Part shown: one piece after another, positions 51,127 to 59,498 of the stretch
How positions within the stretch are numbered: position 1 is the first letter of the stretch
How the letters are laid out: the number at the start of each line of letters is the position of its first letter
NCBI GenBank assembly: GCA_041684965.1
Contig: JAWLGR010000007.1
Location: forward strand, 124,001 to 188,000
Direction: 5' to 3'
Source: Mariniphaga sp041684965
Lineage (GTDB): Bacteria; Bacteroidota; Bacteroidia; Bacteroidales; Prolixibacteraceae
DNA: 64,000 nt
Translations under genes and position numbers: made by a program
Notes under the pieces: model-generated
The model's database searches: none
Seen by the model: the letters and a program-made list of their open reading frames with translations, nothing else
What the model was told of the DNA's origin: nothing

Positions 51127-52500
51127 ATGGCTAAATATAGTTTGAAACCCGTAGAAGTAAAAAAGGTGGAAACCGAATACCGATCCATAAAAACTAAAAT
51201 TCCTGTACCGGAATCGTTGAGCATATTTCAGGCATTAGAGGAATCTGAACCGGTTTCCATGATGGGGCAACCTCCTGTTGTATGGGATAAGGCCGAAGGG
51301 TTTCAGGTGTATGATAAATGGGGAAATAAATGGATTGACTGGTCTTCCGGAGTTTTAATAACAAATGCGGGTCATGGAAGATCTGAAATAGTGAATGGAT
51401 TGAAAGAAGTTATTGATAAACATCTTCTGGCAACGTATGTTTTTGTTCATGAAAAAAGAGCGGAGTTAACAAAAATGCTTCAGGCATTGTCGCCCAATCC
51501 GGAAAGTTATTCGGTTTTTATTTTAACTACAGGAAGTGAGGCTACAGAGAATTGCATCAAACTTGCCAAAACTTATGCAATTAATAAATACGGACCCAGG
51601 AAAAAATATATTGTGTCGTTTAAAAATGCATTTCACGGCAGGACTTTCGGTGCCCAACTCGCCGGAGGAATGGATAAGCTAAAAACCTGGATTGTTGATG
51701 AAGGAAAAACATTTGTGCAGGTACCTTTTCCCGATGGTTACAAAAATGAAGATACCTCATTTGATCTTTTCCTTAACTCAATAGAAGATCTGGGAGTTAA
51801 GCCGGATGAAATTGCTGGTGTTATTACTGAAACCTATCAGGGAGTTGGGCCTGATTTCATGCCTGTTGAATACGCACAAAAACTGGAGGAGTTTTGTAAA
51901 AAGTACGATATCGTAACAATTTACGATGAAGTTCAGGCGGGTTTCGGAAGAACAGGGAAAATGTTTGCTTATGAACATTATGGAATTACTCCTGACCTGG
52001 TTGCCTGCGGAAAAGGAATCTCATCCTCCCTCCCAATTGCTGCTGTTATAGGTAGAAAGGATATTATGGGACTTTATGCACCAGGCTCAATGACTTCCAC
52101 ACACTCAGCAAGCCCGTTGCCTGTAGTTGCTGCTATAGAGAATTTAAAGATTATCCACAATGAGAACCTGGTTGAACGTGCAGCCGAACTTGGAGACGTT
52201 TTATATGAAGGATTAAATAAAATACAGCAGAAATACCCGGAAGTTTTGGGTTGCCTGCAAGGCAAAGGTTTGGTGGCAGGTATCCAGGTAGTCAAAAAGG
52301 GAACCAAAATCCCTGATGGCGAAATGGCAGTTAAAATCAATGAGAAATGTTTTCAAAAAGGATTGCTGATGTTTGCTCCGGTCGGTATAGCAGGTGAATG
52401 CATTAAAATTGCTCCTCCTTTAGTGATTACAAAAGATGCTTTGGAGGAAGGTATTACGGTATTGGAAGAAGCATGTGACGAACTACTCGGAGAAAAATAA
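51127..52500 (+). CDS. Class III PLP-dependent aminotransferase
   Basis: A 457-residue cytosolic aminotransferase of the 4-aminobutyrate/acetylornithine family. LTTGSEATENCIKLAK binds the PLP phosphate, AFHGRT stacks on the ring, Asp267 (YDEVQAGFGRTG) contacts the pyridine nitrogen and Lys296 (CGKGISSSLP) is the Schiff-base lysine. The motif SSGVLITNAGHG is usual near the substrate pocket. It is followed after 12 bases by a Gfo/Idh/MocA dehydrogenase, so the pair may oxidise a hydroxyl and swap an amine on the same small molecule, for instance an amino sugar or inositol derivative. Substrate unknown; ordinary GABA or ornithine transamination is possible too. Confidence 0.85.
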   Translation: MAKYSLKPVEVKKVETEYRSIKTKIPVPESLSIFQALEESEPVSMMGQPPVVWDKAEGFQVYDKWGNKWIDWSSGVLITNAGHGRSEIVNGLKEVIDKHLLATYVFVHEKRAELTKMLQALSPNPESYSVFILTTGSEATENCIKLAKTYAINKYGPRKKYIVSFKNAFHGRTFGAQLAGGMDKLKTWIVDEGKTFVQVPFPDGYKNEDTSFDLFLNSIEDLGVKPDEIAGVITETYQGVGPDFMPVEYAQKLEEFCKKYDIVTIYDEVQAGFGRTGKMFAYEHYGITPDLVACGKGISSSLPIAAVIGRKDIMGLYAPGSMTSTHSASPLPVVAAIENLKIIHNENLVERAAELGDVLYEGLNKIQQKYPEVLGCLQGKGLVAGIQVVKKGTKIPDGEMAVKINEKCFQKGLLMFAPVGIAGECIKIAPPLVITKDALEEGITVLEEACDELLGEK

Positions 52501-52512
52501 AATTAAGTTATA

Positions 52513-53778
52513 ATGGAAAATAAACTCGATGTAACAATTGTGGGTGGCGGAATGATAACTCACGATCTTATTTTACCTTCTGTGTATCACCTTCAAAGAA
52601 TTGGCATTGTAGATGAAATTAATGTTTGTGCTCTTTCATCTGGTCCGTTGAATTTTTTGAAAACCTCAAAAGATATTGTTAATTCTTTTCCGGGACAGGA
52701 TTTTAATGCATTCCCGCCAGTTACTGAAGCTGAAGAAAATAATTTTCCGGAATTGTATAAAGAAGTACTGGAAAAGATGAAGCCCAGGCAAATAGTTGTT
52801 GTTGCCATGCCAGACCAGCTTCATTACCAGGTAATAATGGAAGCTCTAAAAAACAACCAGCATATTTTATGTGTGAAACCTCTAGTCCTTAAGTACCAGC
52901 AAACAGTTGAAATCGAAAAACTGGCATACGAAAAAGGCTTATTTATTGGGGTTGAATATCATAAACGTTTTGACACCAGGGCTTTGATGGCAAAAAGAGC
53001 TTATGCGCTAAACCAGTTTGGAAAATTTGTAATTGGTGAAGCAAAAATGATAGAGCCCTATTTCTACAGGTACTCCAATTTCCAAAACTGGTTTACATTC
53101 GATAAAACGGATCCTTTTGTTTATGTTGGATGTCATTATGTCGATCAGGTATATTTTATTACAGGGCTAAAGCCGGTTGAAGTAAGTGTTTCGGGGATAA
53201 AAGGGAATTTTCCCAATGGGAAAGAAGGGTACATGTGGGCAAATGGCAGGGTCAGGTTTGAAAATGGAGCACTTCTCTCTGTTACCGACGGATTGGGTTA
53301 TCCTGATGACGGTGCTGGCAGTAATGAACAAAACCTGCATATGTATTTTGAAGGGGAAGGTAAATCAGGTCATCTCAAACACAACGATCAGTTTCGTGGC
53401 GTGGAACATTCATATCTGGAAGGAATTGGACCAGGAGGTACACACTTCAATTATGTAAGTCCTGATTTTTATAAACTTGTGCCATGGGAAGGCGTGGGTG
53501 ATAAACCTGTTGGTTACGGATACGAATCCGTCGCTGCAATTATTAAAACGGCCCATTTAATTGAGAATCAGGTAACATCCTTGCCGGAAACTGAGTCACT
53601 TGAAAAAAGACGGGAACTTATTAAAGCGGTCGATGATAAAGGTATACTTGCCACACCTGCTAACAGTTATATCAATGAATTGGTTGTTGAAGCCGCCCGC
53701 CTCTCCATTTTAAATGATGGTGAAACAGCAGTAATTGAATACGGAGATAACCCTCACGTTCATCTTCGTACTAAATAA
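52513..53778 (+). CDS. Gfo/Idh/MocA-family oxidoreductase, cytosolic
   Basis: A 421-residue NAD(P)-dependent dehydrogenase without a signal peptide. The Rossmann part is DVTIVGGGMITHDLILPSVY (about 5-24), and VVVAMPDQLHYQVIMEALKNNQHILCVKP carries the catalytic Lys of the usual EKP motif, here read as VKP. HYVDQVYFITG is the His-containing substrate motif. The family oxidises or epimerises sugars and inositols. The usual EKP Glu is replaced by Val. It is in one unit with the aminotransferase and is closed by a strong terminator. The location beside glycan-degrading genes hints at catabolism of a released amino sugar; this is inference. Confidence 0.85.
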   Translation: MENKLDVTIVGGGMITHDLILPSVYHLQRIGIVDEINVCALSSGPLNFLKTSKDIVNSFPGQDFNAFPPVTEAEENNFPELYKEVLEKMKPRQIVVVAMPDQLHYQVIMEALKNNQHILCVKPLVLKYQQTVEIEKLAYEKGLFIGVEYHKRFDTRALMAKRAYALNQFGKFVIGEAKMIEPYFYRYSNFQNWFTFDKTDPFVYVGCHYVDQVYFITGLKPVEVSVSGIKGNFPNGKEGYMWANGRVRFENGALLSVTDGLGYPDDGAGSNEQNLHMYFEGEGKSGHLKHNDQFRGVEHSYLEGIGPGGTHFNYVSPDFYKLVPWEGVGDKPVGYGYESVAAIIKTAHLIENQVTSLPETESLEKRRELIKAVDDKGILATPANSYINELVVEAARLSILNDGETAVIEYGDNPHVHLRTK

Positions 53779-53785
53779 TTCATCC

Positions 53786-53828
53786 GGGAAGCCATCTTAA
53801 ATCAGATGGCTTCCCTGGTCTTTTTTTT
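53786..53828 (+). terminator. Intrinsic terminator of the aminotransferase operon
   Basis: GGGAAGCCATCT pairs perfectly with AGATGGCTTCCC around TAAATC, followed by TGGTC and a run of eight T. It begins eight bases after the oxidoreductase stop codon. Confidence 0.93.
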
Positions 53829-53960
53829 GCCCCATAAAAACTTCTTGTTTTAATTACTGTTAGCCGGTAAATTCAAAGATATTTACTAAAAAAGGTGTAA
53901 ACAGAAAAATAGTTTTTGCACACATTTTCCTTGCCGTGAAAGATTGTTATTCAATAAAAT

Positions 53961-56393
53961 TCAGACACTAAAGAAATATGAAACCTTTAGTAGCAATGTA
54001 CGGTTCTTAAATTCCGTTTTACTGATTTGTAAATCTGAATTATAAAAACGTGCTTCATTATAAGCAAGGTAAAGAAAACTTCCCGGCCGGTATTCCCAAC
54101 TAAACAGGCAGCTTAACAGGTAATCGTTATAAATTTGCTTTTTTTCATAATAATCAGTTCCCAGAATACCCTGGGCATGAACACGAATAAATAGATCTTT
54201 TGTAAACATGAAGGTAGTATTGGACGATAATTTAAGGTATTTACCATCGTTCACATTTTCGGGACTGTATGTTTTGGTGAAATCACCCTGAAGTCTGGTT
54301 ATTACATTACGAAAAAAACGACCTTCCCCATTTACTGATACACTTTTTTGCTCTCCTACATACTTTTGGTTAAAATTATAAAATGTACCACCAGCTGCCG
54401 ATACTATTCCTGCAAACCGGGAACCTAAACTCAGGGGTCTTGTGGAATAATTCATTTTTAAAAAATTACCTGTATAACTGCCGGTAAGTTCCGTTGCCGA
54501 AAAAAAATTCAATTCCGATGAAAATAGCATTTCATTTATCAGGTTTACTGTAATATCACCACCGGCTTTAAAGTTATCTGAATTCCTTATACCCCCGCTA
54601 ATGATACGCTCTCCCTCCTGATTATGGAAAACATTACCAAATACCTGATCGGGAGTGAAATCAGGGTACAGGGATAGCCATCTGTTGATGTAACGGTTCG
54701 TAAATAAATCCATTCTTTTCTCATATGTCAGGTTGGTTATTATTCTGCGAATCTGATATTTATTTATTCGCGGGCTAAAGCGTGCCAGTCCCTTCCAACT
54801 GTTCCAGCCGCGATCCGCTTCCTTTTGAATATACCCGACCCGGTTTATTTCGAAGGCAGGTTCTGTCCTGTCATAATTAAAAATCAATCCGAACAAATCG
54901 CCAGTCCGTGTATATGCCAGGTTATAGGCCATATTCTGATTATAATTCTTTTCAGTTTGACCGGAAGCAATTTGTAAATCAATTATGTTATTGCTGGTGA
55001 GCATAAAACTTCCGTCGAATCCGACTATTCGGTTGTAATTTTCAGCATCTTCTTTTGTTGCAGCTAAAATTCCTATACTACTTGATCCCAACACATCTTT
55101 TTTTACCCTCATTACCCCATAAAGTGCATTTTCAATGTTTTGTTGGGAACTGGAGAAAAATGATTCACCTGTAAGACTTCCAAGTACTCCAAATTCAATG
55201 CCATGCTGCAGCTTGCCGGTCATTTTTGCCCCACCAAGAATTTCTCCTTTTGCACCTATTCTACGACTGTAGAACAATTCCAGCGGTGTGTTGAATACAT
55301 TGATCCTTTCGGTGAAGAAAGGGCGAAGTTCCTTAAAACGCGTGGGAAATCGTGTCAGATTAATCTCAAAAATATCGGCATCTACCTGCGCGAAATCAGG
55401 ATTAAATGTAATGTCTGCTGTAAGGTTTGGTGTAGGGCTGTATCTGACGTCACCTCCAAAACTGACAGTTTTAGAAGAAATGCCTTCAAAATATCTGGAT
55501 GAACTGATTACTCCATAAGGCCTGATTTCAAATGTTCTGCCGGAACTTATATGTCTTATATTTTCGATGTGTCCCATTTGCGACATGCGGGTTGTATTAT
55601 CCCACTCCGGCAAATGTGGTTTCCATTGACCGCGTGACGCATTTTTTGAAATATTTCTCATAATATTGAAACCCCAGGTCTGATAGGCTTCTTTCGGATA
55701 TCTGAAATTGAAAAAAGGAATTTTGACTTCAGCATACCACCCTTTTTCATCAACAGAACCTTCAGAGTACCATATACCATTCCAGTTATCATCCCGTTTT
55801 ATATCATCGTAACGAAGTTCGTCAACCTGAACTCCTGTTGGAGATACCACAAACTTATAACCTGTACGGTGATCGTGGTAGCTGTCGATAAATAACATCA
55901 CGTGGTCCGGTGCGGAAGTTCCTCTGGGTGATAATTGCTGAATGATTTTGTGCGGTTCTGAGTCCCAGCACCAGACTCCTATGTACAGATTCTGGTCGTC
56001 ATATAAAATAGCAAATTCTGTTTCATCACTCATAGGAATCAGGGGGAAGGGTTCTTTTTCAAGCAGATTGCCTCTGTGTTCAGCTGCCCGCCATGCCGGT
56101 TCGTCTAATTTTCCGTCAATAATTATTTCGTCCTGACCGGATAAACGAAAGGCCTTGATAGTATAATTTTCACGCGAAGTATCGTTAACAACTGTTCTTA
56201 TTGAATCAAAATAGGAAGGTGAAAATTGGCGATAGTATTTTTCTCTCTGCCCAAATGATTGAATTGGAAAAAAAAACAGGTTCGATAGGAAAAGAATTAT
56301 TAATAAAGATGGAAAAGGTAATAGGAAGTTTTTAAAAATGACCTGAAAAGAAATTAACTGTTGAGGGATCTCATTTTTTGTTTCTAATTTCAT
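53961..56393 (-). CDS. DUF5916 protein with CBM9-like domain and C-terminal barrel
   Basis: An 810-residue exported protein. A hydrophobic signal lies at about 25-48 (LLIILFLSNLFFFPIQSFG). Residues about 65-290 are a CBM9-like beta-sandwich (IDGKLDEPAWRAAEH, NLYIGVWCWDSEPHKI, HRTGYKFVVSPTGVQVDELRYD), and the rest is the DUF5916 region of beta-hairpins (VDADIFEINLTRFPTRFKELRPFF, split as INLTRFPTRFKELRP), ending in alternating strands with a final aromatic-rich YFFSV as in outer-membrane barrels. The family is common in Bacteroidota and its function is unknown. It is the last gene of the heparinase unit, so a role in glycan capture or outer-membrane passage is possible. Confidence 0.85.
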   Translation of the reverse strand: MKLETKNEIPQQLISFQVIFKNFLLPFPSLLIILFLSNLFFFPIQSFGQREKYYRQFSPSYFDSIRTVVNDTSRENYTIKAFRLSGQDEIIIDGKLDEPAWRAAEHRGNLLEKEPFPLIPMSDETEFAILYDDQNLYIGVWCWDSEPHKIIQQLSPRGTSAPDHVMLFIDSYHDHRTGYKFVVSPTGVQVDELRYDDIKRDDNWNGIWYSEGSVDEKGWYAEVKIPFFNFRYPKEAYQTWGFNIMRNISKNASRGQWKPHLPEWDNTTRMSQMGHIENIRHISSGRTFEIRPYGVISSSRYFEGISSKTVSFGGDVRYSPTPNLTADITFNPDFAQVDADIFEINLTRFPTRFKELRPFFTERINVFNTPLELFYSRRIGAKGEILGGAKMTGKLQHGIEFGVLGSLTGESFFSSSQQNIENALYGVMRVKKDVLGSSSIGILAATKEDAENYNRIVGFDGSFMLTSNNIIDLQIASGQTEKNYNQNMAYNLAYTRTGDLFGLIFNYDRTEPAFEINRVGYIQKEADRGWNSWKGLARFSPRINKYQIRRIITNLTYEKRMDLFTNRYINRWLSLYPDFTPDQVFGNVFHNQEGERIISGGIRNSDNFKAGGDITVNLINEMLFSSELNFFSATELTGSYTGNFLKMNYSTRPLSLGSRFAGIVSAAGGTFYNFNQKYVGEQKSVSVNGEGRFFRNVITRLQGDFTKTYSPENVNDGKYLKLSSNTTFMFTKDLFIRVHAQGILGTDYYEKKQIYNDYLLSCLFSWEYRPGSFLYLAYNEARFYNSDLQISKTEFKNRTLLLKVSYFFSV

Positions 56394-56474
56394 TCTGCTT
56401 TAATGTGAATTGTCTGTCACATATTATAAAAGTTTTGATTTTAAGCTACTCAATTTTAATATGACTTTCCAAAA

Positions 56475-57740
56475 TCAATCAGAAGATTCATATACAATTT
56501 CACCATCAACTAATGTTTTTTTTATATCTATTTCATTTTCTTCAATTGTAAACAGTATTAAATCAGCACGACTTCCAGGCTTTATTTCACCCCTGTCATC
56601 GAGACCGTATAAACGTGCGGGATTTAAACTTGACATCTGTATAGCAGTGGCAAGATCGCATCCGGTAACCTTCATAACATGACCAATCATTTTTGACAAC
56701 GGAGAAGCGGCACCACTTAAAACGTTTTGGGCAGGATAGACTATCACCCCTTCCGGTTTTAATTCAAGTGTATCTCCTATGGCATTTAGATAATATCCTG
56801 GTTCAAGGCCACCCAGAGAGCTCATGTCAGAAGTCATAACAATTTTATCGGGCCCTTTTGCATTGTAAAATACTTTGATTTGTTCAGGAGTAAGATGAAA
56901 CCCGTCACAAATAATACTGATGTTGATCCTGTCATCAGCAAGCTGAGGCCAAAGCGGATTGTTCCACCGGTTAATGGAATTAGCTAGCCCGTTACCCAGA
57001 TGAGTGGAAATAACAGCACCGCGGTCTATTGCCTCTTTTATCTGATCTGAAGAAGCATTATGGTGTGCAAGCCCTACTTTAATGCCCATTTCCTTACACT
57101 TTGTAATAAATTCCATTGCACCTTCCGTTTCCGGGGCAAGGGAAACCTGGATGATGTTTTTTCCTGAAGCATTATAGAGTTCAAGGAATTCTTCCCAATC
57201 AGGTTTACGTACATGGATTCTGGGATGTGCTCCACGAAAACCATCTTCAGGCGAAATATAGGGCCCTTCCAGATGAAACCCAATAATGGAACCACGAGTT
57301 GCCGGATCTTCCTTTGCTTCCGAAAGTAATTTAAAATTTCGCAGGAATATTTCATGATCATTGGTTGTCAGAGTTGGGGCAAAAGAAGTAATTCCGGCTT
57401 TCCAGAATGCAGCTGTTAAGTCTTTTATTCCTTCCAGTGTCAACTCCTTTCCGGTGTTAACAAAAGAATATCCTATATATCCGTTCACCTGATTATCAAT
57501 CAGCCCTGGTGCAATAATTGTTTCATTGGATCTGTCTGTCAGTCTTGCTATTTGTTCAATGCCAACTATATTCCCATCTTTTATATCTATTCTTACCGGT
57601 GTTTTATCCCTGTAATGAATACCTTCTAACTGCAGGTCGTATTCTGCTTTTTTCTTACATCCGTTTAAAAAAGGTGCTGTCGCTGCAATTGACAATATCA
57701 GCAGAAAAATAAAATTGGTTTGTTTAAACGTGTTTTTCAT
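56475..57740 (-). CDS. NagA-like deacetylase/amidohydrolase, predicted lipoprotein
   Basis: A 421-residue amidohydrolase of the N-acetylglucosamine-6-phosphate deacetylase family. Metal and catalytic residues match NagA: IDNQVNGYIG near the N-terminus, Glu158 in FHLEGPYISPEDGFRGAHP, His226 (GLAHHNAS), His247 (VISTHLGNG) and catalytic Asp305 (MTSDMSSLGG). The His226-His247 spacing of 21 equals that of E. coli NagA. Unlike ordinary NagA it begins with a lipoprotein signal, lipobox FLNGC (Cys28), so it should work outside the cytoplasm. There its substrate would be an unphosphorylated GlcNAc sugar or an unsaturated disaccharide, not GlcNAc-6-P. Location beside sulfatases and a heparinase supports amino-sugar processing. 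Confidence 0.88.
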   Translation of the reverse strand: MKNTFKQTNFIFLLILSIAATAPFLNGCKKKAEYDLQLEGIHYRDKTPVRIDIKDGNIVGIEQIARLTDRSNETIIAPGLIDNQVNGYIGYSFVNTGKELTLEGIKDLTAAFWKAGITSFAPTLTTNDHEIFLRNFKLLSEAKEDPATRGSIIGFHLEGPYISPEDGFRGAHPRIHVRKPDWEEFLELYNASGKNIIQVSLAPETEGAMEFITKCKEMGIKVGLAHHNASSDQIKEAIDRGAVISTHLGNGLANSINRWNNPLWPQLADDRINISIICDGFHLTPEQIKVFYNAKGPDKIVMTSDMSSLGGLEPGYYLNAIGDTLELKPEGVIVYPAQNVLSGAASPLSKMIGHVMKVTGCDLATAIQMSSLNPARLYGLDDRGEIKPGSRADLILFTIEENEIDIKKTLVDGEIVYESSD

Positions 57741-57933
57741 AAGAACAAGATTGTTTGTTTTCGTAATCTTTACACCTGGCCTGCACTTTCATTGTTCGCT
57801 GTTGTTTTAAGAGATAACTGTTCCTTTCAGGTTTATTTAATAATGCCATTAAATGGTTCTTGAATAAGCATCCTGAAACAGCATGTTTAAATTTGAATTA
57901 TTTATCAGAGCAATAATATACAGTTATCCTTCT

Positions 57934-59337
57934 TTAAACACTCCCCCTTGTTGGATGAGGTTTGATATCGATCAGTTCCTCAATTTTTACTGTACGTTTC
58001 TCATCAATTGACTTCCGCGCAGCTACCCCGATTAAGCACGACATGGCACCGTCGCGTGTTCCTGCTGCATGTTTTAAAGGGTCGGCCATATCAGGGTCGC
58101 GGAATATTTTGTCTTGTAAACGGGCATCTCCGCCTCCGTGGCCACCTTGTGGAGCTTCTATTTTTAAAATTTTATATTCTGGATCAAAATTATGCATAAT
58201 AAAGATTTCGTCGTGTTCAAACTCTCCGGCTTCCTCCTGGTTCATTTCTGCTGCATGAAGACCATCCTGATTTATTTTTTCCTGCCTGCGCCAGGGAATT
58301 CCGCTCCAGGATTCTACACGGCCATCTCTCCCGTTAAAAGCTATGCGCCACCCTTCATAAGGTGAATAGGTGGTAAGCGAATAATTCACTATTATTTCAT
58401 TGGCATATTTAATCTGAAGCGACATTTTGTCAAAGATGTCAATTTCTTCCCGCCACAGACAATTATCACGGATGTAGCCGTCGTATTTTTCATTTGCCAC
58501 GTATAGTTCCATATCACGTTTGCTTTGCGTTATGTCCCAATAGTACCTGCATTTATCTGTGTAGGCGCAATTCCTGCAATTGGCACCTCTGAACGGATTG
58601 TTTTTTCCATAATGTTCCAGATCACCGTATGCTGTTATTTCAACCGGATCGGAATCAATGAACCAATTGAGAACATCGAAATGATGTGTAGCTTTATGAA
58701 CCAGTAAAGTACCGCCTTTGTCCCTTTCCCCATGCCATCTTCTGAAATAAGAAGCTCCATGATAAACATTCAGGTACCAGTGAAAATCTACTGAAGTGAT
58801 TTCCCCAACTGGTTTTTTAATCAGAAGTTCTTTAATGGCTGTAGGGAGGGTAGCATATCGCATATTGAAACCAACGATGCATTTTTTCCCTGTTCGTTTT
58901 TCAGCATCTAAAATGGCCTGGCATTTTACCTCATCAGTAGTTATGGGTTTTTCCGTCAGGACATCAACGCCCAGTTCCATGCTTCTGATAATAAATTCAT
59001 CATGATTGGAATCCATGGTTGCAACCATTACCAGGTCAGGTTTTGTTTCTGCCATCATTTTTTCAAAATCCGTGTAGACCGGACAATTTACCCCCATATA
59101 TTTTTTAGCCAGTTCAAGCCTCCCCGGGTTAATATCGCATAATCCTACAAAAGTTGTCAGATCACTGTAATTATCTACAATCCGCTTGCCCCAGAAACTG
59201 GTTCCACGACTTCCGGTTCCTACAAGTACAAGTCTTTTTTTATTTTGTCCTGAAACCGCAGCCCCAACAGGATTTGAAAGAATGGACGCACCGGCAGCTA
59301 TCCCGGCAGTGGTGGTTATAAAGTTTCGACGTTTCAT
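57934..59337 (-). CDS. Tat-exported Gfo/Idh/MocA protein with four-cysteine motif
   Basis: A 467-residue Gfo/Idh/MocA protein with a twin-arginine signal (MKRRNFITTTAGIAAGASIL), so it folds with its NAD cofactor before export. The Rossmann motif is VLVGTGSRG (37-45); the catalytic EKP is at 129-131 and HKATHHFDVLNW (about 214-225) forms the active-site His region. Unusual is CRNCAYTDKC (Cys254, Cys257, Cys263) with Cys293 thirty residues on, arranged like a metal or Fe-S site. Tat-exported relatives include GH109 glycosidases that use NAD catalytically. It lies between the heparinase and NagA-like genes. Its reaction is unknown: an NAD-dependent glycosidase or a redox protein are both possible. 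Confidence 0.87.
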   Translation of the reverse strand: MKRRNFITTTAGIAAGASILSNPVGAAVSGQNKKRLVLVGTGSRGTSFWGKRIVDNYSDLTTFVGLCDINPGRLELAKKYMGVNCPVYTDFEKMMAETKPDLVMVATMDSNHDEFIIRSMELGVDVLTEKPITTDEVKCQAILDAEKRTGKKCIVGFNMRYATLPTAIKELLIKKPVGEITSVDFHWYLNVYHGASYFRRWHGERDKGGTLLVHKATHHFDVLNWFIDSDPVEITAYGDLEHYGKNNPFRGANCRNCAYTDKCRYYWDITQSKRDMELYVANEKYDGYIRDNCLWREEIDIFDKMSLQIKYANEIIVNYSLTTYSPYEGWRIAFNGRDGRVESWSGIPWRRQEKINQDGLHAAEMNQEEAGEFEHDEIFIMHNFDPEYKILKIEAPQGGHGGGDARLQDKIFRDPDMADPLKHAAGTRDGAMSCLIGVAARKSIDEKRTVKIEELIDIKPHPTRGSV

Positions 59338-59498
59338 AGTTATTTGAATTTGTTAATTTTTTATCCTTGATTATTAACCGAATGAATGCAAAACCAATTT
59401 ATGATTAACAAGTAAAATTAGAAGTATTTTTCTTTTTTTTAGGTTCTGCGCCAAAATTATTTTATTTCAACCAGGTGCAATCATTCTATTTTTTTGTT

